Shown: positions 1-13,203, counted from the stretch's first letter. The stretch is DNA of 64,000 nt from Vespa crabro (GCF_910589235.1 NC_060958.1:4723213-4787212); one strand, 5' to 3'. A program made the numbers and translations. Notes: generated from the sequence alone by a model not told the origin.

Positions 1-135
1 GACATCGAGGGAGTATTTCGATCAATAAACGGAGAGGAAACCTCGACTACCACTACAGCGACGGTTGTCAGGATGCCCGACGCATTCCTTCTTTGTTTGA
101 ACATTCCAAACATTTTTGTTTTTCTATTTTTGTAG
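1..135. other. Non-repetitive GC-richer edge island, open in several frames
   Basis: The first ~90 bases are GC-richer than what follows. Frame 1 (+) is open from the edge to TAG at 133, another + frame is open further, and a minus frame is open to an ATG near 116. No consensus donor or acceptor is present. It could be the end of an exon cut by the window or simply a conserved non-coding block. Confidence 0.25.
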
Positions 136-910
136 ATATTCATCACTTACACTTAACGTTGATAAGATAATAATAAATATTGTCTTATCGTGTTATTTAC
201 TTATTTCAGATAAACAGTATTTCATCTTATATAAGAATGATAACAAAATCATTAAAATGTGTGTCGATAATATCGTGTTACAAATTTTAACACCAAACGT
301 TTCGTATCTCAAATGATAAAAGAAAAAAAATTTAATTATAATCTAATTAAATTTATATAAACAAAAAAGAAGGAGAAAAAAATACGGTGTATTAACGAAA
401 ATTAATTATTTTTTCCTTTTTACGACAATTCAATTAATATTGAAGTAACGTATTCGGTAAAATAAAATTAAACTAGTGATATAAAAAAACGTAATTTTTC
501 ACGAAATACAAGAAGAGAGAACTTTTGTTACACAACGTCCAATGAACTCTCGAGGAAACCTCAAATATCGAATTGCATTCATGTTTGGGTTTTAAGGTCT
601 GATGGCGACCTTTATTCGATGAACATAACAGTTGTATAGTGTTCTGCCGGATGTGTAGTTACAATAGGCCCGCAAGTCTGCCTTTCAATCATATATACTA
701 TGTAGATATATGTGTGTATGTATATCTCAAATTTGTTCTCGTGAAATAGAAGCGACAGATCTCATTTGATACATACTTCAAATAGTCGGCTCGTTAGCGT
801 GTTAACCGCTAGAAATTGAAGAGCTTTTTCAAACAATCGAGTCTCTTTTCCACATATGTACACATATATAGACATAGGTAAATATATTTTGTGTGTGTGT
901 ATATATAGTT

Positions 911-941
<31 letters not shown>

Positions 942-1798
942 TCTGATAGAAACAGTGAAGGAACACGTAATGGCGATTTAAATTTAATCTATGAACGATT
1001 AAAGGCTCGTTAGACGAACGCGTTTCGTGCTAAGTCATATAATATTTTGCTACCGTACAATTTTCTATACTGATATTCATATACTATTAGAAAGGTATGT
1101 TACGTTTTAGAATTATATACAAAGGTAAGTACATTTTAGAATTATATGAGTGATTTACGTAAATTATATATTACAAACTATTTTCATCGATATCGTTATG
1201 AACGTCGATTTCAATGTTTGTTTTCTTTTTTTTATATATTAAATAATACAATCGAGTATAATTTTTTAATATATCGAGACAAAAAATTATTGATAGATTT
1301 TTTCTATTATTTGTTTTCAAATCGATATCTATAATAATCTTGATATATGATTTTAATGAAAATTGTTTGTAACTATTTTACGTGAATCCGTCTGTTTGTA
1401 CAAACGTATATGATGCAATTAATGGAAACGTTACTTATTAGGGATATTTTATCTACGTCAGAACTTTTTATATCTTACGAAAAAGAACGATATATACTTA
1501 ATATGTAAGTGCATATTATTTGTCATTGGAATTTTGTATTATTTACTTTTAGTAGAAATTTCGAGGGTAATCTCTCCAATAGTTTTCTAAGCGAATCTCA
1601 CGAGTTTCATGACTATTATTAATGCTGCACCGAGCACATTTGAGAGGAGTGCTTTCTCTCTCTTTCTCTTTCTTTTTGTTAGATTTTCGAAAAGGCAACA
1701 ATGCAACGATACAAATGGGAGATTAAATCAGTTTTGTGCAGCTGCCAGAAAACTTTGTACTTATTTCCGAGTGATCCATTTGAAAACGAGAAAGCACA
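136..1798. other. AT-rich non-coding DNA
   Basis: Nothing gene-like. A TA/TG microsatellite occupies 890-941. GGTAAGT at 1125 is donor-like but follows no open frame. Confidence 0.7.
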
Positions 1799-1805
1799 AT
1801 CTCTC

Positions 1806-1836
<31 letters not shown>

Positions 1837-1867
1837 CTCTCTCTCTTTTTCTCTCTCTCTCTCTTTT

Positions 1868-1900
<33 letters not shown>

Positions 1901-1903
1901 TTT

Positions 1904-1936
<33 letters not shown>

Positions 1937-2060
1937 TTTTCTCTCTCTTTTTCTCTCTCTTTCTCTCTCTCTTTTTCTCTCTCTTTTTCTCTCTCTTTTT
2001 CTCTCTCTTTTTCTCTCTCTTTCTCTCTCTTTCTCTCTATGTATCTATCTATCTCTCTCT
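1799..2060 (+). repeat. CT-rich microsatellite tract
   Basis: About 240 bases of CT interrupted regularly by TTT, giving (CTCTCTTT)-like higher-order units, ending in CTAT repeats. Confidence 0.95.
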
Positions 2061-2340
2061 CTTGCACACAAACTTCCCTTAGTTTTCACTTGAAATTTTT
2101 TTCTCTAATATAGACGCGAAAAGTCCATATGTTTGTACTTTCATCCAGCGAAATTCAACAAACAAGAATCTTTATTGGCGTTCATAGAATGACTTTCGAC
2201 GTATGACGTGACGCGATTTCCTTTCTAACGTTATAGCTAAAAACAAAAACGTAAGAAAGAAAAAAAAATGATTGTATACGTTGTATTTTTTTTGAGTGAA
2301 AGTAAATCTCGATTGTATGAGAGAAATAGAAAGAAAGTGG

Positions 2341-2344
<4 letters not shown>

Positions 2345-2394
<50 letters not shown>
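2345..2394 (+). repeat. GA microsatellite
   Basis: About 25 uninterrupted GA units. Confidence 0.95.
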
Positions 2395-2397
<3 letters not shown>

Positions 2398-3990
2398 CGA
2401 CAAGAAGATTGTAAAGAGAGACTAACTCGTTTAACGCGTTCAATGTCAGTATACGCGTTTAACACTGTTCACAATTAATCCCATCTGTGGGCCAATAAAT
2501 CCTCCTTCTGGATGTGTGTTTCGCGGAAGAGTCGCCGTTGAAAATGAGCCAGTCTTCGCACTCTTGCGAAGGAGGACAGCTGAGAGAGACGATGCGGAAC
2601 ATGATGTAGTTAACCGCGCGAACGTGCCTCCGGTTTGTACCAATTATCAACAATAAGTTGTTATTCCCGCGTAGAAATGATAGAGAGAGGGGGGGGATGC
2701 TGTTGGACCGGATGCATCGCTTCTGAGAATTGGAGTCGAGCTACCGTCGATTAGAGAGCGGCCAATTATTGCTAGAAAAAGGAATCTAACTTGGTTTGCT
2801 TTATTATTCGAAACTTGAACGACGGAATAGGATCAAGAGAGAAGACGTTAGATTATGTTTAGATTACGAAGATGGAAAGAAAAGAGACAGAAATGATTCG
2901 TTCGTTCCTTTTTTCTTCTTATTTTTATATCTTTCATTACTTTTCTTTTTTCCTTTTTTTTTTTTTATCTATCATTAGATTAAATAAGTATTGGATTATG
3001 AGAAAAAAGAAATTTTTCGTTGATTAATTAAAGAAAATATTAATAATTCACAAGATTACTATTACAATCTACGAATTCGTTCGTTGATTATTATATGAGA
3101 TCTTAATGACGAATCAAGAAATTCATTAACTCTTTGGGTGGATAAAAAAATAACAAGATGGAAAATGATTTATTATTATTACTACTATTATTAGATAACA
3201 TTAGATATTATTGTTATTATTATTATTGCAAACTTCTACCAACTCTTAAAGAAATAGCATTAAAGAGAAAATTCGAGATCTCCGGTAGAGAATCGTCATA
3301 ATCGCATTTTATTTCGATTGAGTTAGCATCATTGACGAATCATGATCATCAACGAATTGAATTCACGAAGAGGAAGTTGATGTTGACTGCATCCTTCGGA
3401 TTCTTTAAGGTGCAAAAATATACAAGTGATACCGTTGGGCACGGGCTGCTTGTAGGGCATGCACCTGCTTTTCTTCGCATAGTACATGTACGCACACACG
3501 TATACAACATGTAAAGTGCATGAGGCGAAGACAGCTTGCCATACACGGAGATTTCTCGAGAAACGCCCGCGCACACCACAGTCTTCTTCTTCTTTTCCTC
3601 GTTCCAGGCAAAAGAATTCATGGAGGTCGCTGCTGCGGTATGCCTCAGGAATCCTCCTCTTTTGTCCTCGATGGTAAATTGCAGACTTGGGACCGAAGTG
3701 AAATAGCGATATGCTACCGCGCGCTGAAGTTTCTGCGTAGTACCGAGCACAGTTACATCAGCGAATTTCAACGTCCCACTGATTTTATCTGTTAGTCATC
3801 AAAATCGTCCTTGAAATCTAATCGATCAATTTTAAAAGATTTCTTCTCTCTCTCTCTCTTCCTGCTTTTATATCGATCTCAATCACAAAAAAATATCCGT
3901 TTAAAAATAGATATGTGTACTTATATGTTTATCGATTTTTAAATAATTGTTCTAACAAAGTCTTGATCGATAAAATCTGAGATACTGTGT

Positions 3991-4025
<35 letters not shown>

Positions 4026-4805
4026 CACGGATGAATTCGATTGCGCAAGACACTTGACATTTTGAGTATCCAAGTCGTCGAGAGATTTCTTCTTTCGGGA
4101 TCGTTCCGAGAGTGGAATCTTGATCCGTCTACGAAGGATGTTCCTTTTCAAATACGCTTGAGTCATTACGTTGGCTGTGTAGTAGTAACAGTAGTAGTAC
4201 CGCTATGTGTCTCTCAACGATTATACAACTCGCGGTGCGTTTCTGTCAGCACGAAACAGTGACGAATCGAATCATTGGCTTTTCTCTTCTCGATCGGACT
4301 TTAAAATAAACGAAATCGAATGATCACGTAATACGATGGCTACGAAGTCATCGATTACTTCTACTACATCTATTACTATTACTTTAATACGAAATTTTAT
4401 CATTTACATTTTACACGCGTATACGAATATTACATATATACATGAAAAATTGAATCGATTTATAAAAGATATAAAAAGAAAAAAGAAAAACAGAAAATGA
4501 ATGGAATCTATAAGAAACAAACAACGATGACACGAAGAGAGATTCAAAGTTATGTAAGTAAAGGAATGTCTGACCTCAGTACTGGACATCTTAGTCGTTT
4601 AAAGTTGATGCACTTCCTTTACGTCATTCGTTGTATTTACATTCAAAGCGATTTTAAATCTCTCTCCTCTTTAGTATCGTATATATACACATGTATACTT
4701 GCGTAATTGAGACGAGCTACGTGAATAACGTGTAAATGTGCGTAAATCTTTTAGTACTCGGTTGATCAATAGACGTTTTTCAAAGAGTCAAGAATAATAA
4801 TGGTA
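2395..4805. other. Non-coding stretch with two CpG-containing islands
   Basis: Islands at 2466-2780 and 3360-3800 are non-repetitive and GC-richer, with short overlapping open frames on both strands but no splice-flanked exon. They look like candidate conserved non-coding DNA. 4030-4260 is similar. The rest is AT-rich, with a TA tract at 3998-4026. Confidence 0.5.
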
Positions 4806-4887
4806 TTAGGTCGGTACAAAAGTAATTACGTTATTTTACTTAACGAATAAAATGATAAAAATCGCAATTATTTTTACGCCGACCAAA
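4806..4887. mobile_element. 82-base MITE with MADE1/Hsmar1-like ends
   Basis: Left end TTAGGTCGGTACAAAAGTAA; right end reverse complement GGTCGGCGTAAAAATAATTG. A TA precedes the left end (4804-4805). Ends, size and hairpin design match those I know for human MADE1 (80 bases, derived from the cecropia-type mariner Hsmar1). The last bases of the right end are degraded to AAAA. No coding capacity. Confidence 0.75.
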
Positions 4888-5810
4888 AAAGGAAGTAACA
4901 CGTTTTCATTGAAATTAACGGTGAAAGATTACAAATACAATGTTATAACATCAACTATTATATAATTTAAAACTAAGCATAATGATATAAATATCATTGC
5001 GAAAGATTTGAAGCATTTAAAAAAATAATGAAAAGAATTTGTAAGATTTTTCATTTATTTCTTTTTTTTTTTCCTTAACTTGTTGTTTATCAACGAAGAA
5101 AGCTTTCACTGCATTGAATAAATACGTTTCTCTTTTCCATTACACGATAATGATTTAATTAAAAAATGATAGGCGTGAAATGAACGCCACCGTGTCGAAA
5201 TATTTCGCACTATAGTAACACGCAGACTATAAATGTCACTAATGTCGTGCCGAGCTCGAGGCACCTTTTTAACGTGTAATCGAATTATCGGAAAAGTGCG
5301 TTGCACGCAATTCCATGGGGCAGCATGATGGATACTCGGGCGCCTCGGGCACAACCCTGGCAATTAGATTACTTTGCGCTACTGTGCGCTGATAAATGGA
5401 CTACCGACGTCGAAAGTAAGACCGTAGGAGTGACCGAATTGAGAAGAATCGAGATCAAGAATAACGATAAATCGAATCAGCCTGTGTAAACAAATTTCGA
5501 TTGATATAATAAATTAGAATAAACAAATTAGAATATAATGTAAAAGAAATAATATAGATATTTTTTTCTGAAACATTTGTATTTCTAATGATCGTTACAA
5601 ATATTAATTTATCAAAGTTAGATATTCTTTAAGAATAAAACATTTACGTAAGTTTATCGATTAGAATAACGTTCGTGAGTTATTTCAAAGAACAATACAG
5701 TAGAATTTCTTTAAATAAACCTAAGGAATCATTTCAAGCGAATTAAAAGCTCTTTTAATGCGATTAGATAATTAGAAAGGATCGTAGATCTACTATTTTA
5801 AGAGTCTATA
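4888..5810. other. AT-rich DNA with one unique island
   Basis: The island at 5190-5480 is GC-richer and unique, with no supported exon. The remainder is AT-rich without features. Confidence 0.5.
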
Positions 5811-5862
5811 GAGGTCGATAGAGGTCGATAGAGGTCGATAGAGGTCGATAGAGGTCGATAGA
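5811..5862. repeat. 10-base minisatellite, unit GAGGTCGATA
   Basis: Five perfect tandem copies. The exactness of a CpG-containing unit points to recent expansion. Confidence 0.95.
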
Positions 5863-7398
5863 AAAGACATCCAAGGGAACGAAAGCGATCAGGGGGTTTT
5901 CTCTGCCAAAAATTCCTGTATTTTCTTGTGGCGAAAACAGAAACGCTTGTGCGCGCATACATACGCATACACAAACACAAACACATACACATACACAACA
6001 GAGACTCATGTACACATGCAAACAGAGTTGACTACTAAAATCGGTATGGAGAGCGAGTGACCACTCACTTACGCAACAACCGAGAGACGTACGATCGCGT
6101 GCGACATATATACACTCATACATACACGTACAAATACATATGCGAAAAGTCAGAATGGTGTCCTGGTCAGTCCGTCGTTGCCATTGCGTTGCGTGCTCTG
6201 ACTTTGCGTATTCGTGTGCGTGCTCTGACTTTGCGTATGCGTGTGCGTGACCGTTATGCAATCGCGCGAGCACCGACCGAAAGCATGAAAATAAAACTCG
6301 GGCGAATGGCCGACTTGCAGTAGCAAGAAGGAAGCTCCGTTTGCTCTTCTCTCTCTCCCTCTCTCTTTCTCTTTCTCTTTCTCCCTCTCTCTCTCTCTCT
6401 TTCTCTTTCTCCCTCTCTCTCTCTCTCTCTCTCTCTGTTTGTCTCTTTCTCTTTCTCTCATGAAACCACATAGGTATGGCATTTGGATAACTTCGAAAAA
6501 AATGACACGTTCTCCGTTAGAAATTATCGAATGGCCGTATTTCTATTCACACGATCTTCCCTTCGCTTCATTTATATATTTATTAGAGTTCTTAATGTAC
6601 GCACACACACAAGAATTTTACTCGTTATAAGAATTATATTTTTTTATCGACTATGTATCTTATATCAACTGTTCATTAATATTCAGAAAAATATCTATTT
6701 GATTCGTTTTGAATAAAAAGTTCCATAAGAAATCGTTAATATGTAAACTATCTGGAACTTCAATAATACGATATGTTTGTTCTACATAAAAGCCACATAT
6801 TTTGAATGGTAATGATCATTGATTCACCATAGATACAAACGCATACACGTACGCAAGCATCCATGCATACGCGCGCGCACATATAAACACCCACACACAT
6901 ATACACCATACACACATGCACGAAAAAAGGGACACGTGTGCCGTTTGTGAACATCCGTGAATAGAACAGCTGTTATCGGTCTGTTCGACAGTAGTACGCG
7001 AGAAAGCAGGTGAGGCACGTATTTGGTAACATAAAATAATAATCGAAATATAAAAAAAAGAGGGAGGAAGAGGGAGTGGAGGGAGGAAAGGAGAAAGAGA
7101 AAATCAATTGAAAAGGAAAAATATACTTTATTTTTCAAGATAGATTGAATAATTCTAAGAGACTCGTACGTGTAGGATGCACTTACTGTAGGTGCATCGA
7201 GCGTATCTTGGTGAAACTCATGTTAACTACTATAACTACTATAACTACTATTTAACCGTCTCTCACAACCGTTAGACATCGTTCCACCGTGTCGTTGAAG
7301 CACCTACGCGTTTACGCACCTGCGCTCTTTTTCCTTCCTTCCACGCAATTGTAGAGAGCTCCCAAGCCCGGATGCATCCAGTCGTATGATTCGTTCTG

Positions 7399-7400
<2 letters not shown>
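5863..7400. other. Non-coding stretch with CA/CT repeats
   Basis: CA-rich and compound repeats lie at 5958-6000 and 6100-6140. A 27-base unit (GCGTGCTCTGACTTTGCGTA...) is duplicated in tandem at 6191-6244. A CT tract occupies 6344-6458. A second CA-rich block is at 6838-6920. The stretch 6930-7020 is unique. No exon seen. Confidence 0.6.
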
Positions 7401-7401
<1 letters not shown>

Positions 7402-7454
<53 letters not shown>

Positions 7455-7466
7455 AGAAAGAGAGGA
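7402..7466 (+). repeat. GA microsatellite
   Basis: About 25 GA units followed by GAAA-interrupted units. Confidence 0.95.
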
Positions 7467-7809
7467 GTTACGTTGAATCAAACGAGCATTGAAAGGAATG
7501 TTTGCTTCAAGGATATCGTCGATACTGTTTTTGCTTGCTATATCTTCATCTAGAGGCAGTTCTATAACGTGTTACATTCCTTCGACGGTTAAATCAATTC
7601 AATTATATACCATGTAAACATTTTGTAATCGAATTAGATTTTCTTGATGATATCAATGTTAGAAATTAGAATGAAAAATTTATTTATTGCAAAATGTAAT
7701 TAAGTACTTCAGGTTGTTAATTAATGATTTAAAAAGGTAAGTGATTATACCATTATATGGTTAATCGTAGATATGTATTTACACAAATACTTATAACCAG
7801 GAACATATC

Positions 7810-7862
<53 letters not shown>

Positions 7863-8178
7863 CTTTTGTATATAAATAAATAGATTTTGTGTAGAATATT
7901 TATAAATTAAATTAGTGCTAGAGTTATAAGAATTTTGTGCTATATTTGTATTTTATATTTATATATATATTTTTTTTTCATACACACACACACACACATA
8001 AATATAATATATATAATATTTATTCATATATAAAACAAATATACTCTTCAAAATTAGATTATCGTCAAGTTTCTGTCTATTACTCTAACGTGTTTCGCAT
8101 CGTTCACATATTTGATCTTGACTTTTTCGAACGTCCACCTTCTAGCAATTCTATTCACGTAGACGTGATTCTATGTAC

Positions 8179-8224
<46 letters not shown>

Positions 8225-8248
8225 ACACATATATATGTATATATATAT

Positions 8249-8294
<46 letters not shown>

Positions 8295-8667
8295 CACATG
8301 CAACCAGACACATGTGAAAATACGCTTTACGGAGGCCGCGTAAACGCAAAGTCAGGCATAATAATAACTCGTTCGAAAGAATCGAACGATCCCGTCTCTT
8401 GAGTCTTGTAAGGCTGCTTACGTAAAAGCTGCAGACACCTGTTTTATCGTCATAAATCGACTTTGGTGCTCTCGAGCGTTCTCCACACAAATACAAACAC
8501 ATACACACAAATGTACCCACGTAATGCACAGTCTCCTCGCGTATTCACACGCATGTTTCTATTCTACCTCGTTCCAGATATTCGATACTCTTTCCTCTCG
8601 TAGCGGACACCGTGACGAAATATTCTTTGACGTCGCAATGACGAGCGATACGTGTATACACATACAC

Positions 8668-8735
<68 letters not shown>

Positions 8736-10306
8736 GAATACATGTATACACAGATAAGTAGATACATATGTAAATACATGATAAATAGATATAAGTACAT
8801 GTGCATTAGAAGACGCATTGTCATACATTCGATCCTTCAAGGTCGTCAAGAATCTCTACTTTACATGCTTCAAATAGCCTACTGGAAAGAAAATCGAGTC
8901 CTTGACAATGAGAAAACGAGTAAATTTGTCTTTATGGTTCAAGGTATCTTATAATTGTTGTTGTCCTCAAATTGCGAGTGTTAAAAGAAAAGAAAAAAAA
9001 AAGGAACAAAAAAGAAGATATAAAAAATATCTATAGAATTTACATTAGTAATTTAAATTTTGTAAGTAATTTTATCTCAAATATTTCAATTTGAAATTAT
9101 ATTCTTGATTGGCAATCAGAAACCTATAATTTTTATTCTTCGTTATTATCATCATCATTATTATTATTTATTATTATTATTTATACTATTATTTAATGCG
9201 TTAAAGGCAATAATATTCAATTTGATAGATAAGTATCTACATTTGATACTTTATCAAACAATACAATCATCATGAAACTTTAGTATTGTATGATGTTATT
9301 CTGCTGGAAAGTCGTATAGCTTAGATTATTTCGCACGAATTCTAGGAGTTTCGCTTAGGAAAAACTTTCCCGAAGACCTAATTCCCACGATCCTTAGGAG
9401 CCTCCTGGTATCTCTAGTTATGTGCATCCTGTGTACATACAATACCTTACGTTCTACCGTAATGCGTCGTATTTCTCTCTTTTTCCTACACACATGCGTG
9501 ACTTATACGTTCAATTCTCGTCTCGTGTGAGTATAGCATAGAGGAAAGGAAAAGGCAAATCTGGTGAACTCTACTTGGCCGCTCCTACGATATTTGCTTC
9601 GAAGAAGACGAGAGTAAGGTCGTTTAAGATCGATTTGTTAGCGCTTATCTCTCTTTCTCTTTCTCGTTTAAATTCTCGTTAAATTTTCCCTTTTTTCCTT
9701 TTTCTTTTTTTTTTTTTTTTTTATTCTGCTTATCAAAGATCCGTAAAGTTCGTTTTTGATCATCCCCTCAGTGCATCGTAACGATCAATAATAACATTAT
9801 CGATTTAGGATTAGTCAATTTTTTAATGATATATTCTACGAAACATGTATACTCGATTCGTTTTCCTATTTTCTTTTATTGCGACTAAATATACTCATTA
9901 ATTCGCAATTTCTAGGCAAATCGTCAATTATAGAAAGAAAAGAAAAGAAAAGAAAAGAAAAAAAAACGAATTTTATTCGATAGTAGAAAGTAGACGACGA
10001 ATAACTCGCTCGTTAATATCACTGCGAAACGTGTATGTAAGCGAGTTTAATATCGAAATATACGATTTCAGCTCGATTTCTCCATACTCATCGTTTAAGT
10101 AAGAAAGTTTCCATGATTCTCTCTGAATGGCCCGAAGGTGCAGTCAGAGTTTTTGGAGCACTCGGGAAAGCTTCGAATGTTGGCGACTGTGAGCTCAACG
10201 ACTCAAGCTCTTCTTAGCTCGATCTTGTATAGGAATTTTCTCTTTTTTCAGTTATAAAATATAAACGTCTCTTTCTATATTTCTATCTTTATCGTTAAAA
10301 AAAAAC

Positions 10307-10310
<4 letters not shown>
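7467..10310. other. AT-rich DNA with large TA arrays
   Basis: TA arrays at 7818-7861, 8179-8293 (mixed with CA) and 8668-8730. An AAAAG tract lies at 9937-9965. The stretches 8320-8660 and 9300-9640 are unique and slightly GC-richer. GGTAAGT at 7736 is donor-like without an exon. Confidence 0.6.

Positions 10311-10390
<80 letters not shown>
10311..10390 (+). repeat. Compound TA-GA microsatellite
   Basis: About 20 TA units switch directly to about 19 GA units. Confidence 0.95.
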
Positions 10391-10391
<1 letters not shown>

Positions 10392-10484
10392 CATCGAGTT
10401 CATAGTTTTACCTCGTAAACGTTCTAACGACTTGTAAATATAGGGTCCCCTAAGAGCTAGCACTCGCGAGTAAACAATGTATGC

Positions 10485-10490
<6 letters not shown>

Positions 10491-10543
<53 letters not shown>

Positions 10544-10569
10544 AAGAGAGAGAAAGAGAGAGAGAAAGA
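10491..10569 (+). repeat. GA microsatellite
   Basis: GA units, then GAAA-interrupted units. It ends next to the unique block 10570-10740, in which no exon is seen. Confidence 0.95.
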
Positions 10570-11486
10570 TTCTTCCTCGTTCCTGGTAGCAAGCTTTCCT
10601 AACTGGTGCTCCATGAGGATAATTTCGTCGTCGCTGGCTTCTCTCAGTGCGTTTTGAGCGATAAATCGTCCCTGAGACCGTTTAAACGCAGCCATTTTTC
10701 TTCTCGCCATGGCACGCATGGCACGAATGCATGCTGAGTGAAAAGAATTTCCACTTTGTATTTTCTTCTTTTTCTTTTTCTTATTTTCTTTTTCTCTTTT
10801 ATTTCATGCATATTCGATTCATAAATTTTACGTAATAATCTTATCTTATAGAACGTCTTCGATCTTGAAAACTCTTTCCTCTTTTTTTTTCCTTTTTTTC
10901 TTTTTCTTTTCTTTTTCCTTCTTTCTGAATCAACGCTATTTAATGTCCGTATATTTGATAGTAAAATTTTAAGTTGAGATTAGTTACTTGGAAGTTTCAA
11001 TAATGAAGATGAAGATTAATAGAAGTTTGTTCTTCGAAAAAAAAATATGTAGATCTTTTTTATTTTACAATGATATCTATGAATTTCTATGTCTTTTGAA
11101 TAAATGAAATTTGTAATACTCGATACACATCGTTATAGGTATGATTAAAATATTATATAACCATTCATTTTCGTCCTTTTCTTGATAATTTATGAATTCT
11201 CGAGCGTTACGTTGGAGGATAAAAATCAACGAAGCTTCATTTGGAATATCCTTTATCAACGTGTTTTTTTAAAAGCATGAAGAAATAAAGAAAAATGTGT
11301 AAGTTAACATCGAAAGATGACTAATATGACTAATGGTCTCTTTCAAGTGGGAGACTTGAAAACATTCCTCCTCTTATTCCCCATTAAATTGAACCACCGT
11401 CTTCTTCGTGAGACAAAGTCTCTAACGAGTGTTTCGTACACGCTTTGGTACCGTGTCCCCTTGAAATAAAGAAAAAGTGGAAGAAG
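10570..11486. other. Non-coding DNA
   Basis: Unique at 10570-10740, T-rich at 10755-10925, otherwise AT-rich. Nothing gene-like. Confidence 0.6.
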
Positions 11487-11538
11487 AAAGAGAGAGGGAG
11501 GAAGAGAGAGATAGAGAGAGGGAGAGAGAGAGGGAGGA

Positions 11539-11604
<66 letters not shown>
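11487..11604 (+). repeat. GA-rich microsatellite
   Basis: GAGGAAGA-interrupted units pass into about 25 pure GA units. Confidence 0.95.
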
Positions 11605-11607
<3 letters not shown>

Positions 11608-12110
11608 GTATACGATAACGAACTGGTTCTCTCTACGAGTACTCGCGCTTAGATTGAGTATGGAACGAGGGTGTCACCCATTAGAGGAAGATTAGAAGGG
11701 CTTCTTATGGAATCTTCGAGACGCGAAAGCTTTCATATTTCCTTGTGGAGAAACTTCTTTTTTTCTTGATTTCTTTTTTATCTCATTACTTTATGTTCCA
11801 CTTTCTTAACATCCGTCGTCATCATCAGCATCATTATCATCATTATTATTATTATTATCATTGTAAAAACTATATTATTCGTTATCAATATCATTACTAT
11901 ATTTGAATTTCTTTATAATCTATTGTTTTGAAAATTTCTAATAAATATGTCTCGATTAATAAATTATATCATTTTGAATCACGTTATGATAGATTTTTTT
12001 TTTTTGAGCAAAATTATCAAAACATTTTTTACCAATTAAACGATTATTTTATAAAAATCATCTGGTTACTTTCCTAAGCATAGAAATTTGTTTGGAATTG
12101 ACTTACAAAT

Positions 12111-12440
12111 GTGCTATAATATTCTTGCAGTAATGAGGATTAAATTTTAAACTGTTTATCAAACGAAATCAAAATATATATTTGATAGATCAGAAAAACT
12201 GAAAATTTTATTAATTTGACAAATCGTTCAACATTCCAGTATAAATTAAAAAAAAGAAAAAAAAAGAAAAATAAGCATAAAAAGTTGCTTTATTTTACAA
12301 TATTCTTAGAACAATAAGGATTAAATTCTAGATCAATTTTTTACATGAAATAAAAAAAGTATTGAACGGATCAGAAAATTTATGAAAATTTTATTGATGG
12401 TTTAATTGATAGGTTTTAATATAAATTAAAAAAAAAATAA
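12111..12440. repeat. Diverged tandem duplication, period about 181 bases
   Basis: Copy 1 (~12111-12260) and copy 2 (~12288-12440) share, in order, TATTCTT, AGGATTAAATT, GATCAGAAAA, GAAAATTTTATT and TATAAATTAAAAAAAA. Identity is moderate by eye and the copies have small indels. Confidence 0.65.
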
Positions 12441-12460
12441 TAATAAAACATAAGAGTAAA

Positions 12461-12552
12461 AAAAATAAAATCAATTAAAAAAAAAATAAAATCAATTAAA
12501 AAAAAAATAAAATCAATTAAAAAAAAAAATAAAATCAATTAAAAAAAAAATA
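12461..12552. repeat. 21-base AT minisatellite
   Basis: Four copies of ATAAAATCAATT plus an A-run, starting at 12465, 12486, 12507 and 12529. It directly follows the second copy of the 181-base duplication. Confidence 0.9.
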
Positions 12553-13162
12553 GAAAAAAGATAGATGTTAAAGGTCATCTCATGAGCAACGTACTACGAG
12601 TACGGATAGATGGGGGATGGCCAAAGAGGGCCCCATGTGTTCGGCTACGAATACGACGACGTAACGTACCTGGCATCCCCGATCTATAATTACAGGGAGA
12701 ACGACCGATGGGATATGCGATCGATCGTATTCGCTGCCAAGTGCCGCTTCTGCCTACGAAGTAACACGACGAACGTACCAACTAACCATCTACTGTTACG
12801 AACAAGTCCGTTCGTTACGAACAACCTGGACAACTCTTCTCTTTGAGAGCGGCTACACACTCTCTCTCTCTCTCTCTCGCTCTCTTTCCGTCTGTCTGTC
12901 TGTCTTTGTCTCTGTCTCTCTTAGTGTAGCTTTCAAGCAGGGACAGTGACAAAACGGAGCACCGATTTGCTAAATTAAGTCGAGACTCGCATGTCTTCAC
13001 TCTCTCTCTATCTTTCTCATTCCTCTATCTAATCGCGATCAGTATGCATTTTGTACTCTTCTTAATTCCTTTTTTTCTCCTTTTTTCTTTCTTTCTTTCC
13101 TTCCTCCTATCATCTTTTAATTGGGGAATTTGATAATCGTGACTTTGTAATTAAATTCGATG

Positions 13163-13203
<41 letters not shown>

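Noticed and set aside
1701..2093. Ser/Leu/Phe-rich open frames through CT tracts (also at 21539-21934, 28517-28906, 31501-31950 and 34142-34570)
   Set aside because: CT repeats lack stops in several frames at once; the frames end soon after the repeat and have no splice or start context.
2296..2478. Arg/Glu-rich open frames through GA tracts (also 11477-11695, 21412-21798, 27511-27837)
   Set aside because: Repeat-encoded on the complementary logic; no conserved residues outside the array.
3349..3795. Overlapping 90-140-codon frames on both strands
   Set aside because: Both strands are open over the same unique GC-richer block; no family recognised and no splice pair.
4806..4812. TTAGG as telomeric repeat
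   Set aside because: A single copy only; it is the end of a mariner MITE.
7730..7745. AAAAAGGTAAGTG as a third ratchet point
   Set aside because: A strong donor but no polypyrimidine tract or CAG acceptor before it. The same applies to GGTAAGT at 1125.
8155..8954. Tyr/Ile repeat frames through TA arrays
   Set aside because: TATATA reads Tyr-Ile without stops; not protein-coding.
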